This document shows, piece after piece, positions 25,818 to 36,691 of a DNA stretch of 64,000 nucleotides. Position numbers and translations under genes: made by a program. Numbering within the stretch: position 1 is the first letter of the stretch; each line of letters begins with the position of its first letter. Below the pieces are notes generated by a model. It saw nothing but the letters and a program-made list of their open reading frames with translations, ran no database searches and had not been told where the DNA came from. Source of the DNA: Anaerolineae bacterium (lineage in GTDB: Bacteria > Chloroflexota > Anaerolineae > Caldilineales > Caldilineaceae); contig JAUIHI010000027.1 in NCBI GenBank assembly GCA_030432295.1, forward strand, positions 1-64,000, in the 5' to 3' direction.

Positions 25818-26547
25818 TTCGGATGATGTGGAAATCGAAAAAATTGGGCACGTAATAGTTGCGGGAATAGAAACGGGGCTGGTGGGCCGCGCTGTAGACT
25901 GTCTGTTCGACGAAAAAGAGGGGCGTCTGCCCACCCACACCCAGCGCTCCACAGATGGCTTCTGTGCCGTGGACGGGCGCGATGTGGGCCACGGCGTAGG
26001 CGATGTCATAGCTTTCCCGGTTGTCCAACAGAAGATGGAGCAGGGATGTGGCCGCTGACTGGATCGCCGCCGCCTCGACAAAACCCTCCGGCGTCACTTC
26101 CAGCAGATAGGCCACCGGGCTGCCCGCCACTGTCACTGTGCTGGTGACGACTGTCAACGGTTCGCCCTCGTCGATGCTCAGGCGCTGGGCTGCTTTGGGC
26201 AGAGCGGCTTCGGTGCAGACGGTCCGCTGCAAAAAAGTCGGCAAAATCTGGCGGCTGGCCAAGAGCATTTCGATGGATTCGAGACTTTCCAGACCGCTCT
26301 CGATATAGGGCGGACGTAGGTTGACGAATGTGCCCACCCCCTGCTTGCGGTTGATGATTCCCTGCTGCTCGAAGCTGCGCAGGGCCTCGCGCAGTGTGGC
26401 CCGACTGACGCCAAGCTGCTGGGCCAGTTCTGGCTCTGGGGGGAGTTTGTCGCCGGGCCGATAGCCGCCGGTTTCCAGCAGCGCGTGCAAGCTCTCTTCG
26501 ATTTGCACATAGCGGGGGCGGCTGGGTGCAGTGGCAGTGGCAATCAT
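25804..26547 (-). CDS. GntR-family regulator (HutC/UTRA type)
   Basis: A 247-residue regulator. Residues about 12-75 form the GntR winged helix (YVQIEESLHALLETGGYRPGDKLPPEPELAQQLGVSRATLREALR, then QGIINRKQGVGTFV). The C-terminal two thirds match the UTRA ligand-binding fold (LTVVTSTVTVAGSPVAYLLEV ... FFVEQTVYSAAHQPRFYSRNYYVPNFFDFHI). It probably senses a metabolite of the downstream hydrolase/carbamoyltransferase pathway and controls that operon. A perfect 38-bp palindrome 25 bp upstream of the ATG is its likely operator. ATG 26547 is preferred; an in-frame TTG at 26568 would overlap the operator flank. Confidence 0.92.
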   Translation of the reverse strand: MIATATAPSRPRYVQIEESLHALLETGGYRPGDKLPPEPELAQQLGVSRATLREALRSFEQQGIINRKQGVGTFVNLRPPYIESGLESLESIEMLLASRQILPTFLQRTVCTEAALPKAAQRLSIDEGEPLTVVTSTVTVAGSPVAYLLEVTPEGFVEAAAIQSAATSLLHLLLDNRESYDIAYAVAHIAPVHGTEAICGALGVGGQTPLFFVEQTVYSAAHQPRFYSRNYYVPNFFDFHIIRKREI

Positions 26548-26571
26548 CGGCACGCTCTCAGGAAACAAACA

Positions 26572-26609
26572 ATCCAGTTGTCTGACAAATATTTGTCAGA
26601 CAACTGGAT
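26572..26609. promoter_or_regulatory. Perfect 38-bp palindromic operator for the GntR-type regulator
   Basis: Two 19-base perfect arms meet at 26590/26591. Each half contains TTGTCTGACAA, with the GT-n-AC core typical of GntR operators, so the site holds two adjacent half-operators. It lies immediately upstream of the regulator gene and downstream of murA. It lacks a T-tract and is not at a gene end, so it is unlikely to be a terminator. Autoregulation of the regulator and its operon is inferred. Confidence 0.85.
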
Positions 26610-26632
26610 TATAGAAAGGGTTGGGGCAAATG

Positions 26633-27937
26633 TCAATCTATCCGCTCGATCTTTGCTCCCAATGTCCGCAGCTTTTCGTCGATGCGCTGATAGCCCCGGT
26701 CGATCTGGTGGCTGTTGCCGATAGTCGTCTTGCCTTTCGCGGCCAGCGCAGCCAGAACCAGCGCCATCCCTGCCCGGATGTCCGGGCTGGTGATCGTCTG
26801 GCCTGTCAACTGGCTGGGGCCGACGACGACCGCCCGGTGGGGATCGCAGAGGATGACCTGCGCGCCCATAGCCACCAGTTTGTCCACAAAATAGAGCCGC
26901 CCGTCGTACATCTTCTCGTGGATCAGCACAGTGCCCTTGGCCTGGGTCGCCATGACCAATGCGATGCTCATCAGGTCCGGCGGGAAGGCAGGCCAGGGCT
27001 GGTCGTCGATGCGGGGGATTGCACCGCCAAAATCCGTGCGCACCCTCAGCTCCTGTTCGTCGGCCACGACCAGAGACCAGCCAGTCGCGCTCCCTGGGTC
27101 TGCTTCCCGCCGCATATGCACCCCCAACCGATCCACAAAGACCATCTCCATCATCCGCAGATGTTTGGGGACAATGCCGCTGATGCGCAGTTCGCCGGTA
27201 GTGATGGCGCCCAGGCCAATGTAGCTGCCGATCTCCATATAGTCCGGCCCGACTGTATATTCTGCGCCCTTCAGCCGCGCCTGGCCGTGGATGGTGAGGG
27301 TGTTGCTGCCGATGCCTTCGATGGGGCAGCCCATTCGCACCAGCAGATGGCAGAGGTCCTGGATGTGGGGTTCGCTGGCCGCGTTGCGCAGAATTGTCTT
27401 GCCCTCGGCCAGGGATGCGGCCATTACGCCGTTTTCTGTGGCTGTGACCGACGCCTCGTCCAGCAGAATATCCTTCCCGCGCAGACGCCCGTTCGTCTTC
27501 ATCTCAAAGCGGCCATTGTGGACCATCTCCACGCCCAGGCTATTGAAGATTTGCAGATGGGTGTCGATGCGCCGCCGTCCAATGTCGTCGCCCCCGGCGG
27601 TGGCGGGCACGGCAAAGTGGCCGTGGCGAGTAAGCAGGGGACCCATCAGCGTCAGGGAGCCGCGAATCTGGGCAAAGAGGCGGGGTTCCGGCTCTGTGCT
27701 GCGCAGATCCGCGGCGCAGAGGGTGACGCTGGAACCGTTGCGCTGCACATCCACGCCGAGACCGGACAGAATTTCCAACACTGCGTCCACATCCCCAATC
27801 TGGGGCATATTGTGCAGGGTGATGGGTTCGTCGGTGAGCAGGCAGGCTTCGGCCATAGGCATCGCTGCATTTTTATTGCCGCTGGGTGCCACCGTTCCCT
27901 GAATGGGTGAGCCGCCTTCAATAATATAAGAGGACAT
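26633..27937 (-). CDS. murA: UDP-N-acetylglucosamine 1-carboxyvinyltransferase, Asp-type active site
   Basis: A 434-residue enzyme transferring enolpyruvate from PEP to UDP-GlcNAc, the first committed step of peptidoglycan synthesis. The N-terminal [21 protein letters not shown] and the C-terminal [19 protein letters not shown] are canonical. At the active-site loop the usual GGCxIGxRP reads GGDDIGRRR, so residue 117 is Asp where E. coli has Cys115. Asp at this place, as in Mycobacterium, gives active but fosfomycin-insensitive MurA. Start ATG 27937 follows CCGGAG. No other mur gene is adjacent. Confidence 0.96.
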   Translation of the reverse strand: MSSYIIEGGSPIQGTVAPSGNKNAAMPMAEACLLTDEPITLHNMPQIGDVDAVLEILSGLGVDVQRNGSSVTLCAADLRSTEPEPRLFAQIRGSLTLMGPLLTRHGHFAVPATAGGDDIGRRRIDTHLQIFNSLGVEMVHNGRFEMKTNGRLRGKDILLDEASVTATENGVMAASLAEGKTILRNAASEPHIQDLCHLLVRMGCPIEGIGSNTLTIHGQARLKGAEYTVGPDYMEIGSYIGLGAITTGELRISGIVPKHLRMMEMVFVDRLGVHMRREADPGSATGWSLVVADEQELRVRTDFGGAIPRIDDQPWPAFPPDLMSIALVMATQAKGTVLIHEKMYDGRLYFVDKLVAMGAQVILCDPHRAVVVGPSQLTGQTITSPDIRAGMALVLAALAAKGKTTIGNSHQIDRGYQRIDEKLRTLGAKIERID

Positions 27938-28233
27938 AAGCAATCTCCGGATTGTGAAATTTTGCGTGGAGCCGTAGGATCAGCACGGCTTCAAACGCAG
28001 GCAAAGGACGAACTGTTCCCGTTTTTTTGTATAGAAGTGGCTCCATTGTAGCCTCCCCCTTCTTGGCGCGTCAACTGAAGGAAGGAGGGGAGAACGGTTA
28101 ATTTCGTTGTCCCATATTCTCCCTATTTGTTGGGAACGAATGTTCTAAAACAGTCCCCCTGAAACTTCGTCTTTTGCCCGATCTGTGGTAAAATTCGGTT
28201 AGTTGAAATCCATCATTTTCTAGCCTATCATCT
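27938..28233. other. Divergent spacer between murA and a membrane-protein gene
   Basis: This 296-bp stretch should hold the murA promoter (minus strand) and that of the plus-strand membrane-protein gene. A short inverted repeat (AGCCGT ... ACGGCT, about 27969-27985) lies in the murA leader. I see no gene, tRNA or tandem repeat. Confidence 0.6.
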
Positions 28234-29238
28234 ATGCAGTCAGCCGAAGGAATTGGTTTGGGTATCATCGATAGTCTTTCTGCCGGCTACCGGTTGCTGG
28301 TTCGGCGACTGGAGCTTCTCTTGCTGCCGCTGCTGCTGGATGCCTTTCTCTGGTTTGCGCCCCGCTTGAGCATTGAACCGCTTCTGCAACGGTTTGCCTC
28401 CTTTTATGTGGGCCTTTTCGACCAAATGGGTGATGCGGCTGTGGCCGCTGGGCCGGGCTTGGCCGATCTGCCTGCCCAGGTGACAGCAGCGGTGGACACT
28501 GCTGGCAAGTCGTTCAATCTTTTCGATCTGCTGGTCAGCTCTTCGCTTTATCACGTGCCCAGCCTGCTGGTCATATTGCCGGACCTGAAGATGGGCCAGG
28601 CCAGCCAGGATATTGTGTCGCTTTTCAATGCCGGCGGCAGCGGGCTTTTCTTGGGTTTGTTGGGCCTGCTTCTGGGTGTGGTCTATATGAATCTGCTGGC
28701 CCGAATTGTGCCGCTTGGGGAAGGCGAAAAGGGTGTGACCCCACCCCTTTTTCTCTCTGTGGTTGTGCGACACTGGTTACGCTCCCTGGGCTTTTTGCTG
28801 GCACTGGTGCTCTTTTTGCTTATGCTCTACATTCCTGTTGGGGTGGGAGTGGCTGTGCTGATGCTCATTAGCCCCGCACTGGGAGTTGGCGCAATGATGC
28901 TGATGAGCGGGCTGATGACAGTGATCTTTTTCTATCTATACTTTGTGACTGTGGCGCTGGTGCTGGACAATTTGGGCGTGCGGGCCGCGGTGATGCGTAG
29001 TATTGTGCTGGTACGCAACAACTTTTGGAGCACTCTCGGCTTTTTTTTGCTGACCAACCTGATCTCCGTGGGGATTACCCTGCTACTGCGGGATATCGCA
29101 ACGATGGGCCTGGCTGGTCTGGTAGGAAGCGCACTGGTCAACGCTTTTGTGGGCACTGGTCTGGCCGTGGCGCTGCTTATCTTCTATCGCACCCGACTGA
29201 TTGTGACAGCGGAGAAAGTGCAGGGCCAAAAGGCATAG
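28234..29238 (+). CDS. Polytopic membrane protein, unknown function
   Basis: A 334-residue integral membrane protein with about six or seven hydrophobic segments: LLLPLLLDAFLWFAP near residue 28, a long soluble loop (about 50-120), then segments around 140-160, 185-205, 205-245, 265-290 and 295-320. It contains glycine-, alanine- and leucine-rich helices and a VRNNFWSTLGFFLLTNLI segment that resembles the membrane domains of DUF975/DUF4013-type glycerophosphoryl-diester-phosphodiesterase-like proteins, but I cannot assign a family. Start ATG 28234. It precedes gyrB by about 110 bp on the same strand; no functional link is evident. Confidence 0.75.
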   Translation: MQSAEGIGLGIIDSLSAGYRLLVRRLELLLLPLLLDAFLWFAPRLSIEPLLQRFASFYVGLFDQMGDAAVAAGPGLADLPAQVTAAVDTAGKSFNLFDLLVSSSLYHVPSLLVILPDLKMGQASQDIVSLFNAGGSGLFLGLLGLLLGVVYMNLLARIVPLGEGEKGVTPPLFLSVVVRHWLRSLGFLLALVLFLLMLYIPVGVGVAVLMLISPALGVGAMMLMSGLMTVIFFYLYFVTVALVLDNLGVRAAVMRSIVLVRNNFWSTLGFFLLTNLISVGITLLLRDIATMGLAGLVGSALVNAFVGTGLAVALLIFYRTRLIVTAEKVQGQKA

Positions 29239-29249
29239 CCTGCACGTAG

Positions 29250-31301
<2,052 letters not shown>

Positions 31302-31306
31302 GAAGG

Positions 31307-31376
31307 GCGGACGCAGATTTTCATGATTTTAATTGATCTGCGCAGATCAATTAAAATCATGAAAATCTGCGTCCGC
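31307..31376. repeat. Perfect 70-bp palindrome (35-bp arms, no spacer)
   Basis: The left arm 31307-31341 starts GCGGACGCAGATTTTCATGA and is followed directly by its exact inverse complement (31342-31376). It lies between gyrB and the MazG-like gene. A partly decayed copy of one arm (ACGCAGATTTTCCTGATTT) starts at 31753, and short arm pieces lie at 52707-52727. No loop and no mismatch suggest recent origin or active maintenance. It may also end the gyrB transcript. Confidence 0.97.
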
Positions 31377-31408
31377 TCTTTTATTTGCATCAGAAAGAAC
31401 GGTTGTCG

Positions 31409-31747
31409 ATGGACAAGACGAGTTTCAATATCTACCAGCAGCAGTCCCGCAAGACCTGGAATCTGGTGCATACAGACCACGCGATTGTCTATCCCACCCT
31501 CGGCCTGGTCAACGAAGCCGGGGAAGTAGCCGGAAAAGTCAAGAAGATTTTTCGGGATAAAGGCGGGCAGATCGGGGAGGCGGAGCGTCAGGCGCTCAAG
31601 GGTGAACTAGGCGATGTGCTCTGGTATCTGACCCAAATCTGCACAGAACTGGACCTGACTCTGGAAGAAGTGGCCGCCTACAACCTGGAAAAGCTCTTTG
31701 ATCGTCTGGAGCGGGGCGTCATCCGGGGTGATGGGGATGTGAGATAG
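31409..31747 (+). CDS. MazG-like nucleotide pyrophosphohydrolase
   Basis: A 112-residue all-alpha NTP-PPase of the MazG/iMazG (DUF550-like) group. The metal-binding helices carry the family pattern LGLVNEAGEVAGKVKK (E-x-x-E) and GELGDVLWYLTQICTELDL (E-x-x-D). Such proteins hydrolyse canonical or damaged (d)NTPs to NMP and pyrophosphate, a house-cleaning role. ATG 31409 follows AAAGAACGG; an in-frame TTG at 31385 lies inside or beside the palindrome and is unlikely. It is convergent with rpoD, separated by a strong shared terminator. Confidence 0.88.
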   Translation: MDKTSFNIYQQQSRKTWNLVHTDHAIVYPTLGLVNEAGEVAGKVKKIFRDKGGQIGEAERQALKGELGDVLWYLTQICTELDLTLEEVAAYNLEKLFDRLERGVIRGDGDVR

Positions 31748-31749
31748 TA

Positions 31750-31886
31750 AGCGGGACGCAGATTTTCCTGATTTGGATTGATCTGCGCTGATTTGCATAG
31801 CAGATAAAAGAGCGGGACGGTCATTTCGACCGTCCCGCTCTTTTATCTGCGTAAATCTGTCTGTTTCTGCGTACTCTGCGTCCCGG
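31750..31886. repeat. Composite repeat around a terminator, related to the 70-bp palindrome
   Basis: GGGACGCAGA at about 31753 and its inverse TCTGCGTCCC at about 31876 form an outer inverted repeat. The left part carries a diverged arm of the 31307-31376 family (GCAGATTTTCCTGATTTGG...GATCTGCGCTGAT); tandem TCTGCGTAA/TCTGTTTCTGCG-like units lie on the right. The 20-bp-stem terminator sits in the middle. Confidence 0.8.
31803..31847. terminator. Bidirectional intrinsic terminator (20-bp perfect stem)
   Basis: GATAAAAGAGCGGGACGGTC (31803-31822) pairs perfectly with 31828-31847 around a 5-base loop. A- and T-tracts within the stem foot provide U-runs for both strands. It separates the convergent MazG-like gene and rpoD. 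Confidence 0.93.
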
Positions 31887-31887
31887 C

Positions 31888-33177
<1,290 letters not shown>

Positions 33178-33321
33178 ACCCTCCCTGTCCGGGCGGCTGA
33201 TCTGGTGAACATAAGGGGGTGTCGATGGACACCAAAACCAGATCAGTCGCGTAAAATGGTAACTTGATATTCTACAATAATTTTGTCAACAACTGGGTAA
33301 TCAATTTCACAATTTCGATTT

Positions 33322-34263
33322 CTATACCGCTTCCTTCATATCCCAGATTTTCCCCTGCCGTGCATAGCGTCGGCCACAGGAACCACAGACCACTTCGTTT
33401 TCCCCGTCCCATTCCATCTGGGAGGTATTACAATGGGGACAGCGCAACAGCCCCGGAACATCCGCCGCCCCTGTGGAAGGCGATTGGGGTGCTCCGTTGC
33501 CGGGAGCGCTGGCTTGCACAAAGACACTGGGCGCAACCGGAAAGCGTCCGCTCAATCCGAAAAAGGGCTGCTCGATCCCCACCAGGCGCTTTTCGGAAAT
33601 CCGCTCTTTCAAAACAGGCAGGCGAAAATGGGAGACGCCAAATTGTCGTCTGATTTCCAGCCCGGCCTGCCCCATCCGCTCTGTCATCCAATCCGGGTGA
33701 AAGTCGTAGTTGAGTTTCACGAACTCCACCGGCTCGGCGGCAAAGGGTGACCACTTCTGGCGACCCAGCAGCCAGCGAGCCATCGCCTTCAAATTGCGTT
33801 TGTTGGCATATTCCAGCACAGCCACACTTTGGCTGTGCAACACCCGACGCAACTGGCCCAGTGCCTGGGGCACATCGGCCAAGTGGTGCATCACCCGCAC
33901 CATCACCAGCGTATCCAGCACGCCGTCGGCCAGGGGCAATTTGTAGACATTCCCTGCCACAAAGACAAATCGGGGATCATCCCCCCAGCGGGCAACTGCC
34001 TCTTGCAGCAGAGTTCTGCTATAATCAAAGAGAACAATCTGCTCGTAGCCCAGATACATATCGGCCAATCGTCCGAAGCCAGCGCCAATTTCAGCAATGC
34101 GACGGCCTTTGGCTGGCAGCAGTTGAGAGAGAGCCGCCCGTTCTACGGCGTCTTCATATTCCCGACCCTGGCCTACCCAAAAATCCGTGCGGTAACCACT
34201 GCCTTCGTAATCAATAACCGGTATTCCGTTGCTGTCATTCAATTCGGTCTGTCCTGCAATCAT
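33322..34263 (-). CDS. SAM-dependent class I methyltransferase with C-terminal zinc-ribbon
   Basis: A 313-residue protein. Residues about 40-150 form a Rossmann methyltransferase with the SAM motif RIAEIGAGFGRLADMYLG, an acidic strand end (VLFDYSRTLLQEA) and VMVRVMHHLADVPQAL typical of UbiE/Methyltransf_11 enzymes. The last 45 residues (LLRCPHCNTSQMEWDGENEVVCGSCGRRYAR) are a Trm112/YbaR-like zinc-ribbon with two CxxC pairs. The combination is common in uncharacterised methyltransferases. Start ATG 34263; an in-frame TTG 24 bp upstream is less likely. It is the first gene left of the parS site on the minus strand. Confidence 0.87.
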   Translation of the reverse strand: MIAGQTELNDSNGIPVIDYEGSGYRTDFWVGQGREYEDAVERAALSQLLPAKGRRIAEIGAGFGRLADMYLGYEQIVLFDYSRTLLQEAVARWGDDPRFVFVAGNVYKLPLADGVLDTLVMVRVMHHLADVPQALGQLRRVLHSQSVAVLEYANKRNLKAMARWLLGRQKWSPFAAEPVEFVKLNYDFHPDWMTERMGQAGLEIRRQFGVSHFRLPVLKERISEKRLVGIEQPFFGLSGRFPVAPSVFVQASAPGNGAPQSPSTGAADVPGLLRCPHCNTSQMEWDGENEVVCGSCGRRYARQGKIWDMKEAV

Positions 34264-34341
34264 AATTTTGGATCCCAGCAGAATCAATGGGAAATCTGCA
34301 TCTCTTTTTGATGCACTGGTTTCTGTGTAATTGCTCTTCTA

Positions 34342-34357
34342 TGTTTCACGTGAAACA
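34342..34357. promoter_or_regulatory. parS: Perfect parS centromere site (ParB-binding)
   Basis: TGTTTCACGTGAAACA is an exact match to the bacterial parS consensus (TGTTNCACGTGAAACA) and a perfect 16-bp palindrome. It lies in the 279-bp intergenic spacer between a methyltransferase and a thiolase gene. ParB binds such sites and ParA/SMC then segregate the origin region. No parA/parB gene is in the window. The spacer 34264-34542 also holds a short CTCGCATT hairpin (34379-34397) and a TTCGAC-family hairpin (34491-34524). Confidence 0.9.
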
Positions 34358-34490
34358 ATTGCCCAAGGATACGCCGGGTCCTCGCATTAAAAAATGCGAG
34401 AGAAAAGCTTTCTCCTCGCATTTAGAACAGTATAGCACGCTCCTAAACCGATTTCAATACCCAATTTGCGCTTTTTTGCACGAATATAAA

Positions 34491-34524
34491 AGAAGTTCGA
34501 CTTTTTCCGAAAAGTCGAACTTCT
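34491..34524. repeat. Perfect hairpin, TTCGAC / TTTCCGAAA family
   Basis: Fifteen-base perfect arms (AGAAGTTCGACTTTT and its inverse) surround TCCG. It lies 12 bp before the ribosome-binding site of the thiolase gene, in the 5' leader, so it is not a terminator for an upstream same-strand gene. Sister copies with compensating arm changes: 16244-16279, 56511-56546 and degenerate 989-1022. Confidence 0.93.
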
Positions 34525-34542
34525 CGATTCCAGGAGGCTCCT

Positions 34543-35679
34543 ATGCGAGAGGCTGTGATCGTCGAAGCAGTGCGTACACCCGCCGGCAAATTTCGGGGTT
34601 CGCTCAGCACAATTGAACCCATCTCCCTGGCTGCGCTGGTTCTCAGAGAAGTCGTGGATCGGGCTGGGATCGGCCCGGCAGCGGTGGACGATGTAATTAT
34701 GGGCTGTGTTACCCAGACCGGCGAGCAGGGGGCCAATATCGGGCGATTGGCCGCGCTCTACGCCGGTTTTCCCGTGGATGTGGCGGCGGTCAGCATCAAC
34801 CGGATGTGCGGCTCCAGCCAGCAGGCCATCCACTTTGCAAGCCAGTCGATTGTGGCGGGGGATGCGGATGTGGTCATCGCCGCCGGGGTGGAGTCGATGA
34901 GCCGGGTGGCGATGGGCAGCGATTATCCATCCCGATTTCCCGAAAACCCGCCCTATCCATTGCTGCACCAGGGCGAATCAGCAGAACTGATTGCCCGAAA
35001 GTGGGGTTTCAGCCGGGAAGCACTGGACGAATACAGCTACCACAGCCACGTGAAGGCTGCCGCGGCCACGAAAGCCGGTCACTTTCAGCGCGAAATCCTG
35101 CCCGTCGCCGTCGGACAAAACGGCGACAGCCGCGTGCTTGACTACGACGAGGGCATTCGCTTCGAGCCAAATCTGGCAAAAATGGCTGCGCTCAAGCCAG
35201 CTTTCCGGGAAGATGGGGTAATCACAGCGGGCAACGCCAGCCAGATCAGCGACGGCGCGGCCGCTGTGCTGGTGATGGAACGCAGCAAAGCCGAATCTCT
35301 GGGTTTGAAGGCCCGCGCCCGCTTCCTCAGCCGGGTGGCCGTGGGCAGCGACCCGGAACTGATGCTCACCGGGCCGATTGCCGCCACCGAAAAGGCGCTG
35401 AAGCGGGCCGGTCTCTCTATCGGCCAGATGGATGTGATCGAAATCAACGAAGCCTTTGCTCCGGTAGTCCTGGCCTGGGCCGCGGAGATCGAGCCGCCGC
35501 TGGAACGGGTCAATCCCAACGGGGGCGCGATTGCATTGGGCCACCCTCTGGGCGCGACTGGGGCAAAGCTGATGACGTCACTGCTCCACGAACTGGAACG
35601 CACGGGTGGGCGCTATGGCTTGCAAACGATGTGCATCGGCCACGGCCAGGCTACCGCCACAATTATCGAACGGCTTTGA
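34543..35679 (+). CDS. Acetyl-CoA acetyltransferase (thiolase)
   Basis: A 378-residue thiolase that condenses two acetyl-CoA or cleaves 3-ketoacyl-CoA. The acylation cysteine is Cys89 in INRMCGSSQQAI; NEAFAPVVLAW and GGAIALGHPLGATGAKLM carry the catalytic Asn/His. The last cysteine lies in QTMCIGHGQATATII, where the usual CxGGG is CIGHG. Possible roles are fatty-acid oxidation or acetoacetyl-CoA supply for polyhydroxyalkanoate, consistent with the PhaR-like gene at 17.7 kb but not proven. ATG 34543 follows AGGAGGCTCCT, an excellent ribosome-binding site. Slightly shorter than the usual 390 residues. Confidence 0.94.
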   Translation: MREAVIVEAVRTPAGKFRGSLSTIEPISLAALVLREVVDRAGIGPAAVDDVIMGCVTQTGEQGANIGRLAALYAGFPVDVAAVSINRMCGSSQQAIHFASQSIVAGDADVVIAAGVESMSRVAMGSDYPSRFPENPPYPLLHQGESAELIARKWGFSREALDEYSYHSHVKAAAATKAGHFQREILPVAVGQNGDSRVLDYDEGIRFEPNLAKMAALKPAFREDGVITAGNASQISDGAAAVLVMERSKAESLGLKARARFLSRVAVGSDPELMLTGPIAATEKALKRAGLSIGQMDVIEINEAFAPVVLAWAAEIEPPLERVNPNGGAIALGHPLGATGAKLMTSLLHELERTGGRYGLQTMCIGHGQATATIIERL

Positions 35680-35689
35680 AACAGCTTTG

Positions 35690-35770
35690 AGCCACAAAGA
35701 AACGAAGGCGCAATGGAAAAGCAATTCTCCTCCTTCTCTTCTTCGTGCTTTTGGCTCTTTGCGGTTGTTT
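35690..35770. repeat. Degenerate CACAAAG hairpin element
   Basis: GAGCCACAAAGAAACGAAGGCGC on the left and CTTCGTGCTTTTGGCTCTTTGCGG on the right are diverged arms of the CACAAAGA family (compare 6968-7050, 40727-40777). It begins 11 bp after the thiolase stop and may end that transcript. The rest of the 355-bp spacer up to 36034 holds the leader RNA described next; 35771-35890 shows nothing recognisable. Confidence 0.65.
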
Positions 35771-35894
35771 TCGCCGTTTTGCGCTTTTGACAGTCTGCCG
35801 GTGCCGTGCTAGACTTGCACAATCTTGCCCAATCATTCGACGATTTTGACCGATGGCAAACCAAAAGATGAATTGTACCTACTTTTTGAGGAAA

Positions 35895-35998
35895 AGCCCT
35901 GAGCAGTAGCCAGACAGTGTCTGGACCTTTGCGCGTGGGCAGGGTGCAAGTCTTTCACCCCAGCTATGCAAGGCTCTCCGGACGGAGAGCCTTTTTTT
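35895..35998 (+). promoter_or_regulatory. Candidate structured leader RNA with intrinsic terminator
   Basis: CCCTG (35897-35901) can pair with CAGGG (35940-35944), enclosing a CCAGACA/TGTCTGG hairpin (35910-35924). An alternative hairpin GGGTG/CACCC (35942-35960) competes for the same bases. Then a perfect 10-bp stem (AAGGCTCTCC, 35970-35993) runs into seven T. This is the layout of a riboswitch or attenuator that stops transcription before the PaiB-arg genes. I could not match it to any known riboswitch or T-box class. Confidence 0.6.
35970..35998 (+). terminator. Intrinsic terminator in the leader upstream of paiB-argC
   Basis: AAGGCTCTCC / GGAGAGCCTT with a GGAC loop is followed by TTTTTTT. 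It stands 37 bp before the start of the PaiB-like gene and is not at the end of a same-strand gene, so conditional readthrough is likely. Confidence 0.88.
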
Positions 35999-36034
35999 GT
36001 TGTCACCAATTTTTTGTGGATAAAAGCGCCAAAA

Positions 36035-36691
36035 ATGTACGTTCCATCGGTCAATCGGGAAGAAAATATTGCCGTCCTGCACCAGATGATGCGGACCAAC
36101 AGCTTCGCTACCCTCGTTACCAGCGACCCTACTGTCAACGGTGGCGCGCCGGTGGCCACCCATCTGCCTGTACTGCTGCGACCGGAAGAGGGCAACTGTG
36201 GGGTGCTGGCTGCCCATCTGGCCCGGGCCAACAGCCAATGGCGACACTTTCAGCCAGGGCGGGAGGTGCTGGTCATCTTTCAGGATGCCCACGCCTACGT
36301 TTCGCCCTCCTACTACACCCCCGGTTTCAGCGTGCCCACCTGGAATTACAGCGCGGTCCACGCCTACGGCACCCCGCAGATTGTGGAGGAACCCGCTGCT
36401 GCGATGGGGATGCTGGACGAACTGGTGGCGGTCTACGAGCAGCCCCGGCCCGCTCCCTACACGACTGATTGGGATGACGAGCGGGCCGTCAAAATGACCG
36501 GAGCGATTGTGGCTTTTACAATTGAGATCACCCGGCTGGAGGGCAAGCGCAAACTGAGCCAGAACCGCACGCTGGCCGACCGGCAGGGAGTGATTGACGC
36601 ATTGCAGTGCGGGAACCCGGACGAACGAAAAGTCGCTGAGACAATGGCGGCAGACCTGGCAAAACTTCAGGAGGCACAATTAAATGTATAA
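36035..36691 (+). CDS. PaiB-family FMN-binding protein
   Basis: A 218-residue protein of the PaiB/split-barrel flavin-binding family: N-terminal MYVPSVNREENIAVLHQMMR, then NSFATLVTS, GVLAAHLARANSQWRHF, VIFQDAHAYVSPSYY and VPTWNYSAVHAYGTPQIVEE, and C-terminal RLEGKRKLSQNR. Bacillus PaiB is described as a negative regulator of sporulation and protease genes, but the family is probably an FMN- or haem-linked enzyme. ATG 36035 gives the canonical N-terminus; the frame extends upstream into the leader terminator. Its stop overlaps the argC start by 8 bp, so it is tightly coupled to arginine synthesis here, an association worth noting. Confidence 0.9.
   Translation: MYVPSVNREENIAVLHQMMRTNSFATLVTSDPTVNGGAPVATHLPVLLRPEEGNCGVLAAHLARANSQWRHFQPGREVLVIFQDAHAYVSPSYYTPGFSVPTWNYSAVHAYGTPQIVEEPAAAMGMLDELVAVYEQPRPAPYTTDWDDERAVKMTGAIVAFTIEITRLEGKRKLSQNRTLADRQGVIDALQCGNPDERKVAETMAADLAKLQEAQLNV

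Noticed and set aside
35895-35998. T-box or known riboswitch
   Set aside because: No AGGGTGGTACCGCG element, specifier loop or known aptamer core can be recognised, so I kept it as an unassigned leader.
36015-36023. Perfect DnaA box TGTGGATAA
   Set aside because: It is single and without an AT-rich tract; I do not treat it as part of an origin, though it is close to parS.
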